From: Cytophagaceae bacterium
GTDB lineage: Bacteria > Bacteroidota > Bacteroidia > Cytophagales > Spirosomataceae
Length of the DNA: 40,930 nt
Assembly (NCBI GenBank): GCA_947450365.1
Contig: CANFVE010000023.1
Span: 1 to 40,930, forward strand
Direction: 5' to 3'
The notes under the pieces are model-generated. The model saw only the letters and a program-made list of their open reading frames with translations. It did not search any database and was not told the origin of the DNA. This document shows positions 1 through 7,481 of this stretch, piece by piece (position 1 is the stretch's first letter; each line of letters starts with the position of its first letter). The position numbers and the translations under genes were made by a program.

Positions 1-333
1 CTCGCCACTTAATTTAAATCGCCCGTTTTGAGTCGAAATTTCAGCCCCGAAAGTACCTGCATCGGCGGCGATCGTCACCGGTTGGTCCGGTAAACTCCGC
101 AACGTCTCCAACAACAAACGTGCCGGTAACGCAATCGACCCATTCTCAAAACCCTCCACATCCAAGGTCGTCGTCATCACCGTCTGTAAATCCGAGGCGG
201 TCAGGGTTAATTTATCCCCCGTCAATTCCACTAAAATATTTTCCAAAATCGGAATAATCGGGTTGCTTGCAACCACCCCATTAATGGCGGAAATCTGCTT
301 TAATAATACATTTGATGCGACTAAGAATTTCAT
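1..333 (-). CDS. dnaN: DNA polymerase III subunit beta (sliding clamp), N-terminal part
   Basis: The reading frame runs from an ATG at 333 down to the window edge, giving the first 111 residues; the rest lies outside. The protein begins MKFLVASNVLLKQISAINGVV and continues with PIIPILENILVEL and LTASDLQTVM, which is the typical first domain of the bacterial beta clamp. The family forms a ring-shaped dimer around DNA and tethers the replicative polymerase. The gene is read away from the rhodopsin cassette and is separated from it by a terminator and about 200 bp, so it should have its own promoter. I see no clear -7 element directly upstream, only an AT-rich TATATATAGATA stretch. The identification rests on N-terminal sequence only. 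Confidence 0.93.
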   Translation of the reverse strand, partial: MKFLVASNVLLKQISAINGVVASNPIIPILENILVELTGDKLTLTASDLQTVMTTTLDVEGFENGSIALPARLLLETLRSLPDQPVTIAADAGTFGAEISTQNGRFKLSGE

Positions 334-537
334 TATCTATATATGGCTAAAAAAAATGTGCAATGGTTTTCAAACCTTGAAGTTAAAATATTTTGGGTAC
401 TATACCAAAGGAAAGCCTGATTGTATTTTCATACGGGGGGATAGATTAAGCTTTACCTGTGGCCCAAATTCCTTCGCCGAAAATTTGTCCCCGTTCAAAA
501 AAAGCATTTCCCATCACGCGCTAATCAAATGGACAAC

Positions 538-568
538 AAAAAGGGAAGAGACATTGCCTCTTCCCTTT
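538..568 (-). terminator. Rho-independent terminator of the rhodopsin cassette
   Basis: A perfect 11-bp stem (540-550 with 558-568, AAAGGGAAGAG and its complement) encloses a 7-nt loop. On the minus strand it lies about 20 bp beyond the rhodopsin stop codon and is followed by a T run. It should stop rhodopsin transcripts before dnaN. Confidence 0.85.
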
Positions 569-590
569 GAGAAATCCAAACAATTTTTTC

Positions 591-1310
591 TTATGCGGTA
601 GCTGAAGCTCCTTTGGCAATGGAATAAACCACTAAACCAAAACCGATTTTGTTCACTGCATCTGCAATGTTGTACGCTAAATCGATATTGCCAGCGAATC
701 CTGATAACAAGTTGCCCGGTAACATCATGTAGCCGATTGGATAAATTGCCCAACCTACTAACGTGAACCAACGCATGACGTTGTATCCTGATTTCACATG
801 CTCGTTGGTCGACGAAGCAGCCAATTTAGAAGCCTCACCCATGTAGATTTCATAGATGATTACTGCCCAACCCAACGTAGAGATGATTCCCCACATTACG
901 TTTTGCTCAGGTGATACCGCCTCTCCAATGTATCCTGCCACTAACATGACTACAGATCCAAAGATTAAGCGAGATAACATGCCTGATTTCGCGCCAGCTG
1001 GCTTCAAAATCAAGTAATATTCGATACACATCAAAGGAACAGTCAAGGTCCAGTCAATGTAACGGAACTGTGTCGGAGACTCATGCGTATCCAACCAAAC
1101 ACCTCGCATGTAGAAATAATGCACAGCAGCAATAAATGTAATCAAAGCAGAAATCAATAAAGATGTTTTCCACTTATCATTCACAGTACCTCTTTCTACG
1201 ATGAAGAAGATTGAAGCAGCAAGCATCGACATGTACCCTGTAAAAAAGGTAAATCCGATGTAGTCCCCGGCAGCTAATGAGCCGTTCAATAAAATGTTTA
1301 AGTTTTCCAT
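591..1310 (-). CDS. Green-type light-driven proton pump rhodopsin (proteorhodopsin/xanthorhodopsin family)
   Basis: This is a 239-residue seven-helix microbial rhodopsin of the inner membrane. The start at 1310 (MENLNILLNG) is chosen because it gives the usual family N-terminus; an upstream in-frame start at 1358 would add 16 unlikely residues. Visible key residues are Asp86 (Schiff-base counterion), Thr90 and Glu97, the DTE motif of outward proton pumps; His64 in HYFYMRGVW, which pairs with the counterion; Asp217; and Lys221 in NKIGFG, the retinal-binding lysine. Met94 sits at the spectral tuning position (proteorhodopsin 105), where Leu or Met gives green and Gln gives blue absorption. Gly141 in MWGII aligns without gaps with proteorhodopsin Phe152 and so with xanthorhodopsin Gly156, which opens the fenestration for a carotenoid antenna. 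The retinal-making gene blh lies 119 bp upstream. Proton pumping is a family-based conclusion; antenna binding is inferred. Confidence 0.95.
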   Translation of the reverse strand: MENLNILLNGSLAAGDYIGFTFFTGYMSMLAASIFFIVERGTVNDKWKTSLLISALITFIAAVHYFYMRGVWLDTHESPTQFRYIDWTLTVPLMCIEYYLILKPAGAKSGMLSRLIFGSVVMLVAGYIGEAVSPEQNVMWGIISTLGWAVIIYEIYMGEASKLAASSTNEHVKSGYNVMRWFTLVGWAIYPIGYMMLPGNLLSGFAGNIDLAYNIADAVNKIGFGLVVYSIAKGASATA

Positions 1311-1429
1311 AATTAGAATGTTTAAAATGAAACTTTCTACTAAAACCTTGATTATCAAATAATTGTTTTAATAATGATAAAAAAAATCAAAAAAAATATC
1401 AAAATTGTACAATGCTCTTCAAAAAGGCA

Positions 1430-2287
1430 TTATTTTTTTTTCACAAACTGATGCATCAACCAAAAATGAGGCATGGTCAACAAGGAAAGAAACACAAATC
1501 CAAACAAAATTACATTTGCACCTCCAAAGAATAAAATATAAAGATATCCTAGGGCAATTGCTAAGCAGCTGAAGGGCAGTAGTTTATATAATAGACTTTT
1601 TATGGAGATGCCTACATGGGCCGACATGTCCGTCATACTATACACCGCATGACAGCCCGCAAAATAACAAACAAAGGCGGGTATAATCGGAAGCAAAGAG
1701 CCAATCAATAGGGTAATCAGGGTATTTATAAATCTCTTTCGTTCCGAACGCCTATATCCTAGGATCAAACCGCCAAGGATTACGTAAATCGTGTAAGGTG
1801 GAATTTGATTAGGTAAATTTCCCAATTCACCCCCCAAAATTTTCCGAACCTCCTGTTCATGAACCAACAGGATCCAACCCAAAATACCCGTACCCAAACT
1901 TAATTTTTTACCTATCGCAAGTAGACTGTCCCCCTTTGCATCTTTTTCTTCTAAATCTCCAAAATGAAAAACCGAAATCAAGATGAATATGGCAAAGGCG
2001 ATTTGGGGTAAAAAAAACCAGACAAGGGCATACACAAGCATGACCCCCACATACAAACCCATAAATCGAACCAAAGAAAAGGGGAGACCTTGCGCTTCTT
2101 TCCACTTTTGAACAATCAAATGATCGCCCGCTCCATGCGGAATCCCTAAAAAAAACATCATAAGTCCAGCAAATATCCATTCGCCCCGATGGCCATTGGC
2201 TCCATCAAACAGGGAGAATGCCGCATAGGCCAAACTGACGATTGCTCCGAAATAGTGCCTTATTTGGCTGAAAAAAAGTTTTTCCAT
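1430..2287 (-). CDS. blh: Brp/Blh-family beta-carotene 15,15'-dioxygenase
   Basis: A 285-residue polytopic membrane protein of the Brp/Blh family, which cleaves beta-carotene symmetrically into two retinals, the rhodopsin chromophore. Conserved His-containing motifs thought to bind the iron are all present: GIPHGAGDH (51, 56), SVFHFGD (108), GCHAVYS (213) and TMPHFWLMH (274, 279). The gene starts at ATG 2287, inside the last codons of crtY (28-bp overlap), so translation is probably coupled and the two are one transcript. The C-terminus ends in a run of lysines encoded by an A tract. The position between the lycopene cyclase and the rhodopsin gene strongly supports the function. I see no missing residue or frameshift. 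Confidence 0.95.
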   Translation of the reverse strand: MEKLFFSQIRHYFGAIVSLAYAAFSLFDGANGHRGEWIFAGLMMFFLGIPHGAGDHLIVQKWKEAQGLPFSLVRFMGLYVGVMLVYALVWFFLPQIAFAIFILISVFHFGDLEEKDAKGDSLLAIGKKLSLGTGILGWILLVHEQEVRKILGGELGNLPNQIPPYTIYVILGGLILGYRRSERKRFINTLITLLIGSLLPIIPAFVCYFAGCHAVYSMTDMSAHVGISIKSLLYKLLPFSCLAIALGYLYILFFGGANVILFGFVFLSLLTMPHFWLMHQFVKKK

Positions 2288-3396
2288 GCGTGTTTTAAAA
2301 ATAAGCGAATCGGTAATTGACTAAATATTTTGATTTCCTGAGACAAGGTGCTTTTCTCATCCAAAAAGGCTAATATGCGAGGCATGGAAACCGATTTAAA
2401 TAACTGGCTCATGACAAAAGGGATTTTGGCCGTATCGTTGTTAATGATGCTCAGCAAAAGCCGGTCATAAAACCGAAACCGCGTTGGCTTTTTTCGACTC
2501 ATTCCCCCCACAATTTGCCGTGCATCTTCATTCATCCGCGTAAAGGCATACCCCGTCGAGGCCTTCACCTGACCCGCCGCTGTGCCAATCCGGATAATTC
2601 CATTGTCCTCTAATGCAAAGGACGAAATGCTCATTGGAATGCTTCCTTTTTCCTCTTTGACCAGGTCAAAAGCGATTCCCCCAAATCTACGATCCCAATA
2701 GCTCTTCCAAATCGCTTCATATTTCGCTAATTCATATCCTTGGGTACTAAATACCGTCGTTTCCAAGAGGGCATAGGTCTCACTAAAGGGTAATACATAA
2801 TGAAAACATGAAAAACTCGCATCCGTCTGCTCCAAACTGAAATCCATCAAGGTAGCCACCTCGGCATCGAACATCGGCGAGTCCATTCGAATGAATTTTC
2901 CATAAAAATGCTGGTAAAGTCCCGCATGTGTGAGGCGATCAGCTGGATTAAACCGGGAATCAAAGACTTGCTTGGCCGCATAATGTTCTCCATCGGCCAT
3001 CCATATGTCAAAATTTTCCGTGTTCGATTTGACTTCTTTGGCCATTCCTCGAACCACCTCAATCCCTTCCTGTGCCGGGATGAATTCAGTAAAAAAATAC
3101 TGATAAAATGTATCGGATGAAATATAATGATACCGCATGGGGTCGATCGCCGCACGAATTTCCCTTCCATGCTCATCAATGAACGCTAATGCATTCCATT
3201 TTTTTTCAATTAATTTTTCGAAAATGGGATTAGATCCCTGCCAAAAACACCAGGATTTTTCGCTTCGATCTCCTGAATCAACCAACAGAATACGTGCAGG
3301 GGAAACCGCCTGGTTTTGCCTAAATTCATATAGCAATTGCAGGCCAGCCGCGCCAGCACCGATAATGGCCACATCAAAAACCTTCTTGGATTCCAA
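2260..3396 (-). CDS. crtY: Lycopene beta-cyclase
   Basis: A 378-residue flavoprotein of the CrtY/CrtL family, which converts lycopene to beta-carotene, the substrate of the downstream Blh. The N-terminus shows the dinucleotide-binding motif IIGAGAAG (11-18), followed by an acidic beta-strand end ILLVDSG (37-42) and the family motif SWCFWQG (48-54). No ATG lies in frame before the dinucleotide fold; the first usable start is TTG at 3396, with an in-frame stop a few codons upstream, so a TTG (or ATT) start is required. The gene overlaps blh by 28 bp and begins 60 bp after gldG, in a very AT-rich gap. Other carotenoid genes (crtE, crtB, crtI) are not in the window. Confidence 0.93.
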   Translation of the reverse strand: MESKKVFDVAIIGAGAAGLQLLYEFRQNQAVSPARILLVDSGDRSEKSWCFWQGSNPIFEKLIEKKWNALAFIDEHGREIRAAIDPMRYHYISSDTFYQYFFTEFIPAQEGIEVVRGMAKEVKSNTENFDIWMADGEHYAAKQVFDSRFNPADRLTHAGLYQHFYGKFIRMDSPMFDAEVATLMDFSLEQTDASFSCFHYVLPFSETYALLETTVFSTQGYELAKYEAIWKSYWDRRFGGIAFDLVKEEKGSIPMSISSFALEDNGIIRIGTAAGQVKASTGYAFTRMNEDARQIVGGMSRKKPTRFRFYDRLLLSIINNDTAKIPFVMSQLFKSVSMPRILAFLDEKSTLSQEIKIFSQLPIRLFLKHAWKNFFSAK

Positions 3397-3456
3397 TATA
3401 ATTTTGTAAATATTAAATTATATTTTCCTAACAAAGGGAATTCGATATTGTTTTGA

Positions 3457-5112
3457 TTAATGCGAATACCGACGCTTCCGATACAGAATTACCCCGGCTG
3501 AAACTAGGAACGAAAATCCAAGCGGAACGAGCAAATTTAGCCATTGCCAAAAGCCCTTTTCCTCCTTTATTTTAACCTTATCCAGCGGCCGTAAGGTCAC
3601 GGTTTTATTGCGGGCCAGGAGCGCTTTTTGGTCGTCCAATAGATAATGCACCGCATTCAAAATAAAATCTTTATTCGCAAATGTATGTTTCGAAAAAGGG
3701 TCAAAACCCAAGCCCATCGGTCCTTTCGTATTCGGATCGATTTCATTCAAGGCCACATCTCCATCGCCCACGAGCAATATTCCACCTTCTTTTGTTCCTT
3801 GTTCTATAAACCCTTTTTGTAAACTATCGGCTGGCAATGGACGATTCCGGAACACGGAGGCAAATTTTCCTTCGACCAAATAGGAAATTACCTTCGGACC
3901 TGCCTTGTATTTTGCCGGGTCAAATTCCTTGCCTGAGGCGGAAAAGGGGAGGGTTGCAGGGGCTTGTTGGACCTGCGTATAGGGACTAGTTCGCAGCAAA
4001 GCCGTTTTCCGCAAGGATCCCGCACCGGACACCGTATCCAAACTGGACACAAATTTGCCATAGACCGCATCTAAATTCCGGGTAATCACCGAGCTTGGAT
4101 TTCCATTCATCAAGGGAAAGGCTGGCCAAGGCATCAATTCAATCGATGGCTTATTGCCAAAATTCCCCACAGCCAATGGAATCGCGCCGCATAATTGCGC
4201 ATCTTTCACCAAATTCGCATTCAAGCGTAAACCCGAACGGAAAAACAATTCGCCCAAGCCTAAATCCACTGGCGTGGCTACCAGCCCTTGATTCATGACA
4301 GTATCCATCCGAACTCCTTCCATGAAGAAAAGCGCCTTGCCACCTTTGACCATAAACTGGTCGATTTTATACACGTCCTGTGGGCTGAAAGGCACATCTG
4401 GTTGAATCACACAAATCGCATCCAAGCCATCCAAGGTCATCGACGCGGATAAGTCCACGGGATAAAGGTCATAACTTTTACGGAGACTTGCGATCAAATC
4501 CAGTTGGCGCACCGCCGGCACATGGCTATGATCTAAGAAAAAACCAACTTTTTTCCGAGGTCCATCCGTGAGGCTTTGAATGGCCTGCACGATTTCATAT
4601 TCCATCCCTTCGATGGATTGGTTTAGGACTTCTTGTGGCGAGGCTAATTGATTGCCTTTCAGTAATAATAATCCCGTAGACTTGTCGCCTTTTTCGATGA
4701 CAATGCCTGGAAAAATCATTTGTTGGACTTGTTTGCCATCTTCGGCATTCACCACGTTGGTCGGCGGTAAACCCAATGAATCCAATTCAAAAACTTTTTT
4801 TTGACGAAGCGCCTCATTGGGGTATTCCGTGTACAAATCGATGTGCTCGATGTCAATGCCCTGCGAACTCGTTTGTTTAAGATCCTCGAGCAATTCATCT
4901 AGGGCCCTGGCCATGCGTTTAAATCCGCCGGGTAGGTTCTTACCGCCCAAATATACCTTGACACGAATAGGTCCATCGAGCAACTGAATGAGCGCCACGC
5001 TGCTCGGAGCCAAGGTAAAGCGCTGATCTTCGCTTAAATCCCAGCGCTGACGCAACCATGGACTCAGTAGCATGAGCAACAAGCCAAGCACCAAAAGTAT
5101 ATATGCTTTCAT
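3457..5112 (-). CDS. gldG: Gliding motility-associated ABC transporter substrate-binding protein GldG
   Basis: A 551-residue protein of the GldG / ABC-transporter auxiliary family. It has an N-terminal membrane segment (about 3-18), a long periplasmic region containing RVKVYLGGKNLPGGFKRMARALDELL and DGPRKKVGFFLDHSH, and a C-terminal membrane segment followed by a basic tail (LVPLGFSFLVSAGVILYRKRR). In flavobacteria GldG works with GldA and GldF in an ABC complex needed for gliding. The start at ATG 5112 is chosen; a TTG at 5124 would add four residues. Neither gldF nor gldA is adjacent, which differs from the frequent gldFG pairing. A bidirectional hairpin separates it from the foldase gene upstream, so it likely has its own promoter. 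Its 3' end is 60 bp before crtY, so partial cotranscription with the rhodopsin cassette is possible. Confidence 0.88.
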   Translation of the reverse strand: MKAYILLVLGLLLMLLSPWLRQRWDLSEDQRFTLAPSSVALIQLLDGPIRVKVYLGGKNLPGGFKRMARALDELLEDLKQTSSQGIDIEHIDLYTEYPNEALRQKKVFELDSLGLPPTNVVNAEDGKQVQQMIFPGIVIEKGDKSTGLLLLKGNQLASPQEVLNQSIEGMEYEIVQAIQSLTDGPRKKVGFFLDHSHVPAVRQLDLIASLRKSYDLYPVDLSASMTLDGLDAICVIQPDVPFSPQDVYKIDQFMVKGGKALFFMEGVRMDTVMNQGLVATPVDLGLGELFFRSGLRLNANLVKDAQLCGAIPLAVGNFGNKPSIELMPWPAFPLMNGNPSSVITRNLDAVYGKFVSSLDTVSGAGSLRKTALLRTSPYTQVQQAPATLPFSASGKEFDPAKYKAGPKVISYLVEGKFASVFRNRPLPADSLQKGFIEQGTKEGGILLVGDGDVALNEIDPNTKGPMGLGFDPFSKHTFANKDFILNAVHYLLDDQKALLARNKTVTLRPLDKVKIKEEKGFWQWLNLLVPLGFSFLVSAGVILYRKRRYSH

Positions 5113-5129
5113 TTTCGCTTTCAAACAAG

Positions 5130-5155
5130 AAAAGCATTCCTTTCAGAATGCTTTT
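5130..5155 (-). terminator. Terminator between the PpiD-like gene and gldG
   Basis: A perfect 10-bp stem (5130-5139 with 5146-5155, AAAAGCATTC and its complement) has a 6-nt loop and a T-rich tail on the minus strand. It lies about 20 bp after the foldase stop codon and directly before the gldG start. The stem ends in A/T tracts, so it could work in both directions. Confidence 0.8.
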
Positions 5156-5176
5156 TCTTATGTAATTCTTTTATGC

Positions 5177-7294
5177 TTAATAGAATTTATAACGCTTATC
5201 TACGATTTTCGCGGCATCTTTAATGGCCTCGTTGATGTAGAACGATGTCCGCTGAACGCCCATCATTTGCAACTGATTCTTGTAGGTATTGTAATCTGCC
5301 AAATCCGCGGCTGGTGTACCACCAATTTTCTCTACGATGAATACGCCATTATCCCCAACAAACACCGGAGAACGTTTTCCATTCTTCAATCCTGAAATAC
5401 GACCTAATGCAATTAAATCTGGTCCGGCGGTGTTCAACATACCCGTAGACAACGTAATATCATTCACATTTTCCACCAATGCCCCCGCACCATATTTCTG
5501 TGCGATTTGCTCCAAGCTACCCTTGATACCACCTAATTTTTGAGAAATTTTTTCCCCCTTCATTTGGTTACGAACCGCAGCTGTTAATTCCGTTCTGAAA
5601 TCTTCTACTTTCACTTGATCCTTCTCCGTTTTACCCGTTACATAAGCAATGATGTATTGATTATCTTGCTCAAATACCTTCTTTGAACCGTCACCTACCG
5701 ATGTGTTGTCATCGAAGGCCCAACGAACAATCTCCCGCGCATTCGTCATATTATTAATCGCAGACGCATTTTCGGTCAATCGATCCGCACGCATCATGAT
5801 CAAACTCTTGTCTTTTTTCAAGGCCACTTCGAAAGCGGAAAGCGTTCCATTCGCATTCGCAAATGCATCAGCTTGCGTATACACACGGTCCATGGTGGCC
5901 TGTGAAGGAGCGATGCTCTTATTGATCGCTGCTAATTTATAAGCTGTATTTGATTTTGGATCCGTCACTTTAATGATGTGAAAACCAAATTCCGTTTCAA
6001 CCACAGCCGGAATTAAACCAGCACCTGCAAAACCAAATACTGCTTTTTCAAAAGCCTTGGCCATAGAGCCATTGTTTTTGAAATAACCTAAATCCCCACC
6101 GTTTTGCGCGGTTCCATCCATGCTGTTCATTTGCGCCAAAGTCTCGAAGCTTGCGCCACCTTTGATTTGCGCTAAAATTCCTTCAGCACGCGTTTTGGCT
6201 TGTGCTTTCGCAGAATCTGATTTATTCGCTGCGGAGATAAAAATATGGCTCGCACGAACGGTGAACAAACTATCTTTTTTCACACCGCCGTATTTGTAAA
6301 TCGAATAGGTCAAACCGTTTTTGAATGGACCGTAGATACCACCCACTTGAAACGTTCCTAATTGAGTTTTTACATCCTCAGGGATTTCAGAATAAGGCAA
6401 TAAATAAGGAGTACGCACGTCTGAATTCAACATCGCAAAGGCCGAATCATTAGGAGCTACCGCTAAATCTTTCGCTAATTTCTTGATTTGTGTGTAAAAA
6501 TCAGAGGTATCTTGTTTCGTTGGGATAACCGGGAAGGTCACATATTGGATCGAACGAGAATTTACGCCCTTATATTGATCCTTGTGTTTTTCCAAATAAG
6601 CTTCTAATTGAGACTCCTCAACTTTGATGGTAGTATCTGGCAACGAGAAGAATGGCACAAAAACAAAGCGCGCATTGTATTTTGCGGTTTGTGATTGGTA
6701 CTCTTTTTTTGCTTCGTTTTGGGTTACGTAATTTGTCAAACGCAACAAGTTTTCGTATTTGCTACGAATGCGATCTTGGGAGATTGATTTCTCGAAATTA
6801 GCCCAGGCTTGTTGTTGTTGCGCAGGCATCGTTTTCAAGTTTTTCAAAAATTGAACAACGAATGTTTTGTCGAATTGACCCGTTTGTGGGTTGGTGAATT
6901 GTTGGCGCACCGAAGGATGAATATTATTTCCTTGAACCATGTCGATTAATTCTTCCTCGGAAACCTTAATTCCCAAGGCATCAAATTCTTTTTTGTAGGC
7001 GATATCCAAGACGTATTGGTTCCACACTTGGTCCCGAATCATGGTTGCTTCTTGCTCGCTAGGTCCTTTTCCGGTTTGTGCGGTGTAATTGGCAGTCGCT
7101 TCTTCTACTTTCTTTTGGAAGTCTTGGACCATGATACTTTGGCCGGCGATTTGTCCTACTTCTTGGCTATTTCCACCAAATAAGGATGATTTTCCTTGGA
7201 AAATATCACTTCCAATCAGGAACAACACTAAACTGATCGCGATAGCCGCTGCCGCAATACCTGATTTCTCTCTAATTTTTGTAATTAACGCCAT
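5177..7294 (-). CDS. Membrane-anchored periplasmic peptidylprolyl isomerase, PpiD/SurA-like
   Basis: A 705-residue protein with one N-terminal membrane anchor (about 12-30, AAAAIAISLVLFLIGSDIF), a SurA-like N-terminal helical chaperone region (about 45-200) and a parvulin rotamase domain (about 346-445) with RASHIFIS, GGDLGYF and ETEFGFHIIKV, followed by a long C-terminal region. This is the architecture of PpiD, which assists folding of proteins leaving the Sec channel. The start MALITKIREKSG is the usual one in Bacteroidota. The gene stands alone, with a terminator downstream and a 187-bp leader upstream that contains a GC-rich 16-bp direct repeat. Skp, BamA and DegP elsewhere in the window act in the same outer-membrane protein pathway. 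I give no gene symbol because Bacteroidota homologues differ from E. coli ppiD in length. Confidence 0.88.
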   Translation of the reverse strand: MALITKIREKSGIAAAAIAISLVLFLIGSDIFQGKSSLFGGNSQEVGQIAGQSIMVQDFQKKVEEATANYTAQTGKGPSEQEATMIRDQVWNQYVLDIAYKKEFDALGIKVSEEELIDMVQGNNIHPSVRQQFTNPQTGQFDKTFVVQFLKNLKTMPAQQQQAWANFEKSISQDRIRSKYENLLRLTNYVTQNEAKKEYQSQTAKYNARFVFVPFFSLPDTTIKVEESQLEAYLEKHKDQYKGVNSRSIQYVTFPVIPTKQDTSDFYTQIKKLAKDLAVAPNDSAFAMLNSDVRTPYLLPYSEIPEDVKTQLGTFQVGGIYGPFKNGLTYSIYKYGGVKKDSLFTVRASHIFISAANKSDSAKAQAKTRAEGILAQIKGGASFETLAQMNSMDGTAQNGGDLGYFKNNGSMAKAFEKAVFGFAGAGLIPAVVETEFGFHIIKVTDPKSNTAYKLAAINKSIAPSQATMDRVYTQADAFANANGTLSAFEVALKKDKSLIMMRADRLTENASAINNMTNAREIVRWAFDDNTSVGDGSKKVFEQDNQYIIAYVTGKTEKDQVKVEDFRTELTAAVRNQMKGEKISQKLGGIKGSLEQIAQKYGAGALVENVNDITLSTGMLNTAGPDLIALGRISGLKNGKRSPVFVGDNGVFIVEKIGGTPAADLADYNTYKNQLQMMGVQRTSFYINEAIKDAAKIVDKRYKFY

Positions 7295-7389
7295 TGATTC
7301 AATTAATTTTATTTAAACTCTTTTTCTTTGCCTAATTCAGAAATTTAGTTCTCTTACTTAGGTTTACTCTTACTCTCTCTTTCTATTTT

Positions 7390-7426
7390 CTTTCGCCTCC
7401 GGACTCCTGACTTTCGCCTCCGGACT
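7390..7426. repeat. Two copies of a 16-bp GC-rich direct repeat, period 21 bp
   Basis: CTTTCGCCTCCGGACT occurs at 7390-7405 and again, identically, at 7411-7426, separated by CCTGA. It lies about 95-130 bp upstream of the PpiD-like gene start, next to a pyrimidine-rich stretch (purine-rich on the coding strand). It contains the palindrome TCCGGA. No coding function is seen. It may be a binding site or a small fragment of a dispersed repeat. Confidence 0.75.
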
Positions 7427-7481
7427 TTCCGATGAACAAAAGAAACGCAAAATAATCACATTTCTTGTGAAAAAGCAAGCC

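Noticed and set aside
263..601. Plus-strand frame of 112 codons over the dnaN start and the rhodopsin 3' end
   Set aside because: It overlaps the terminator and both known genes and has no recognisable domain.
591..1310. Rhodopsin as a sodium or chloride pump
   Set aside because: The DTE residues (86, 90, 97) are those of proton pumps; NDQ or NTQ motifs are absent.
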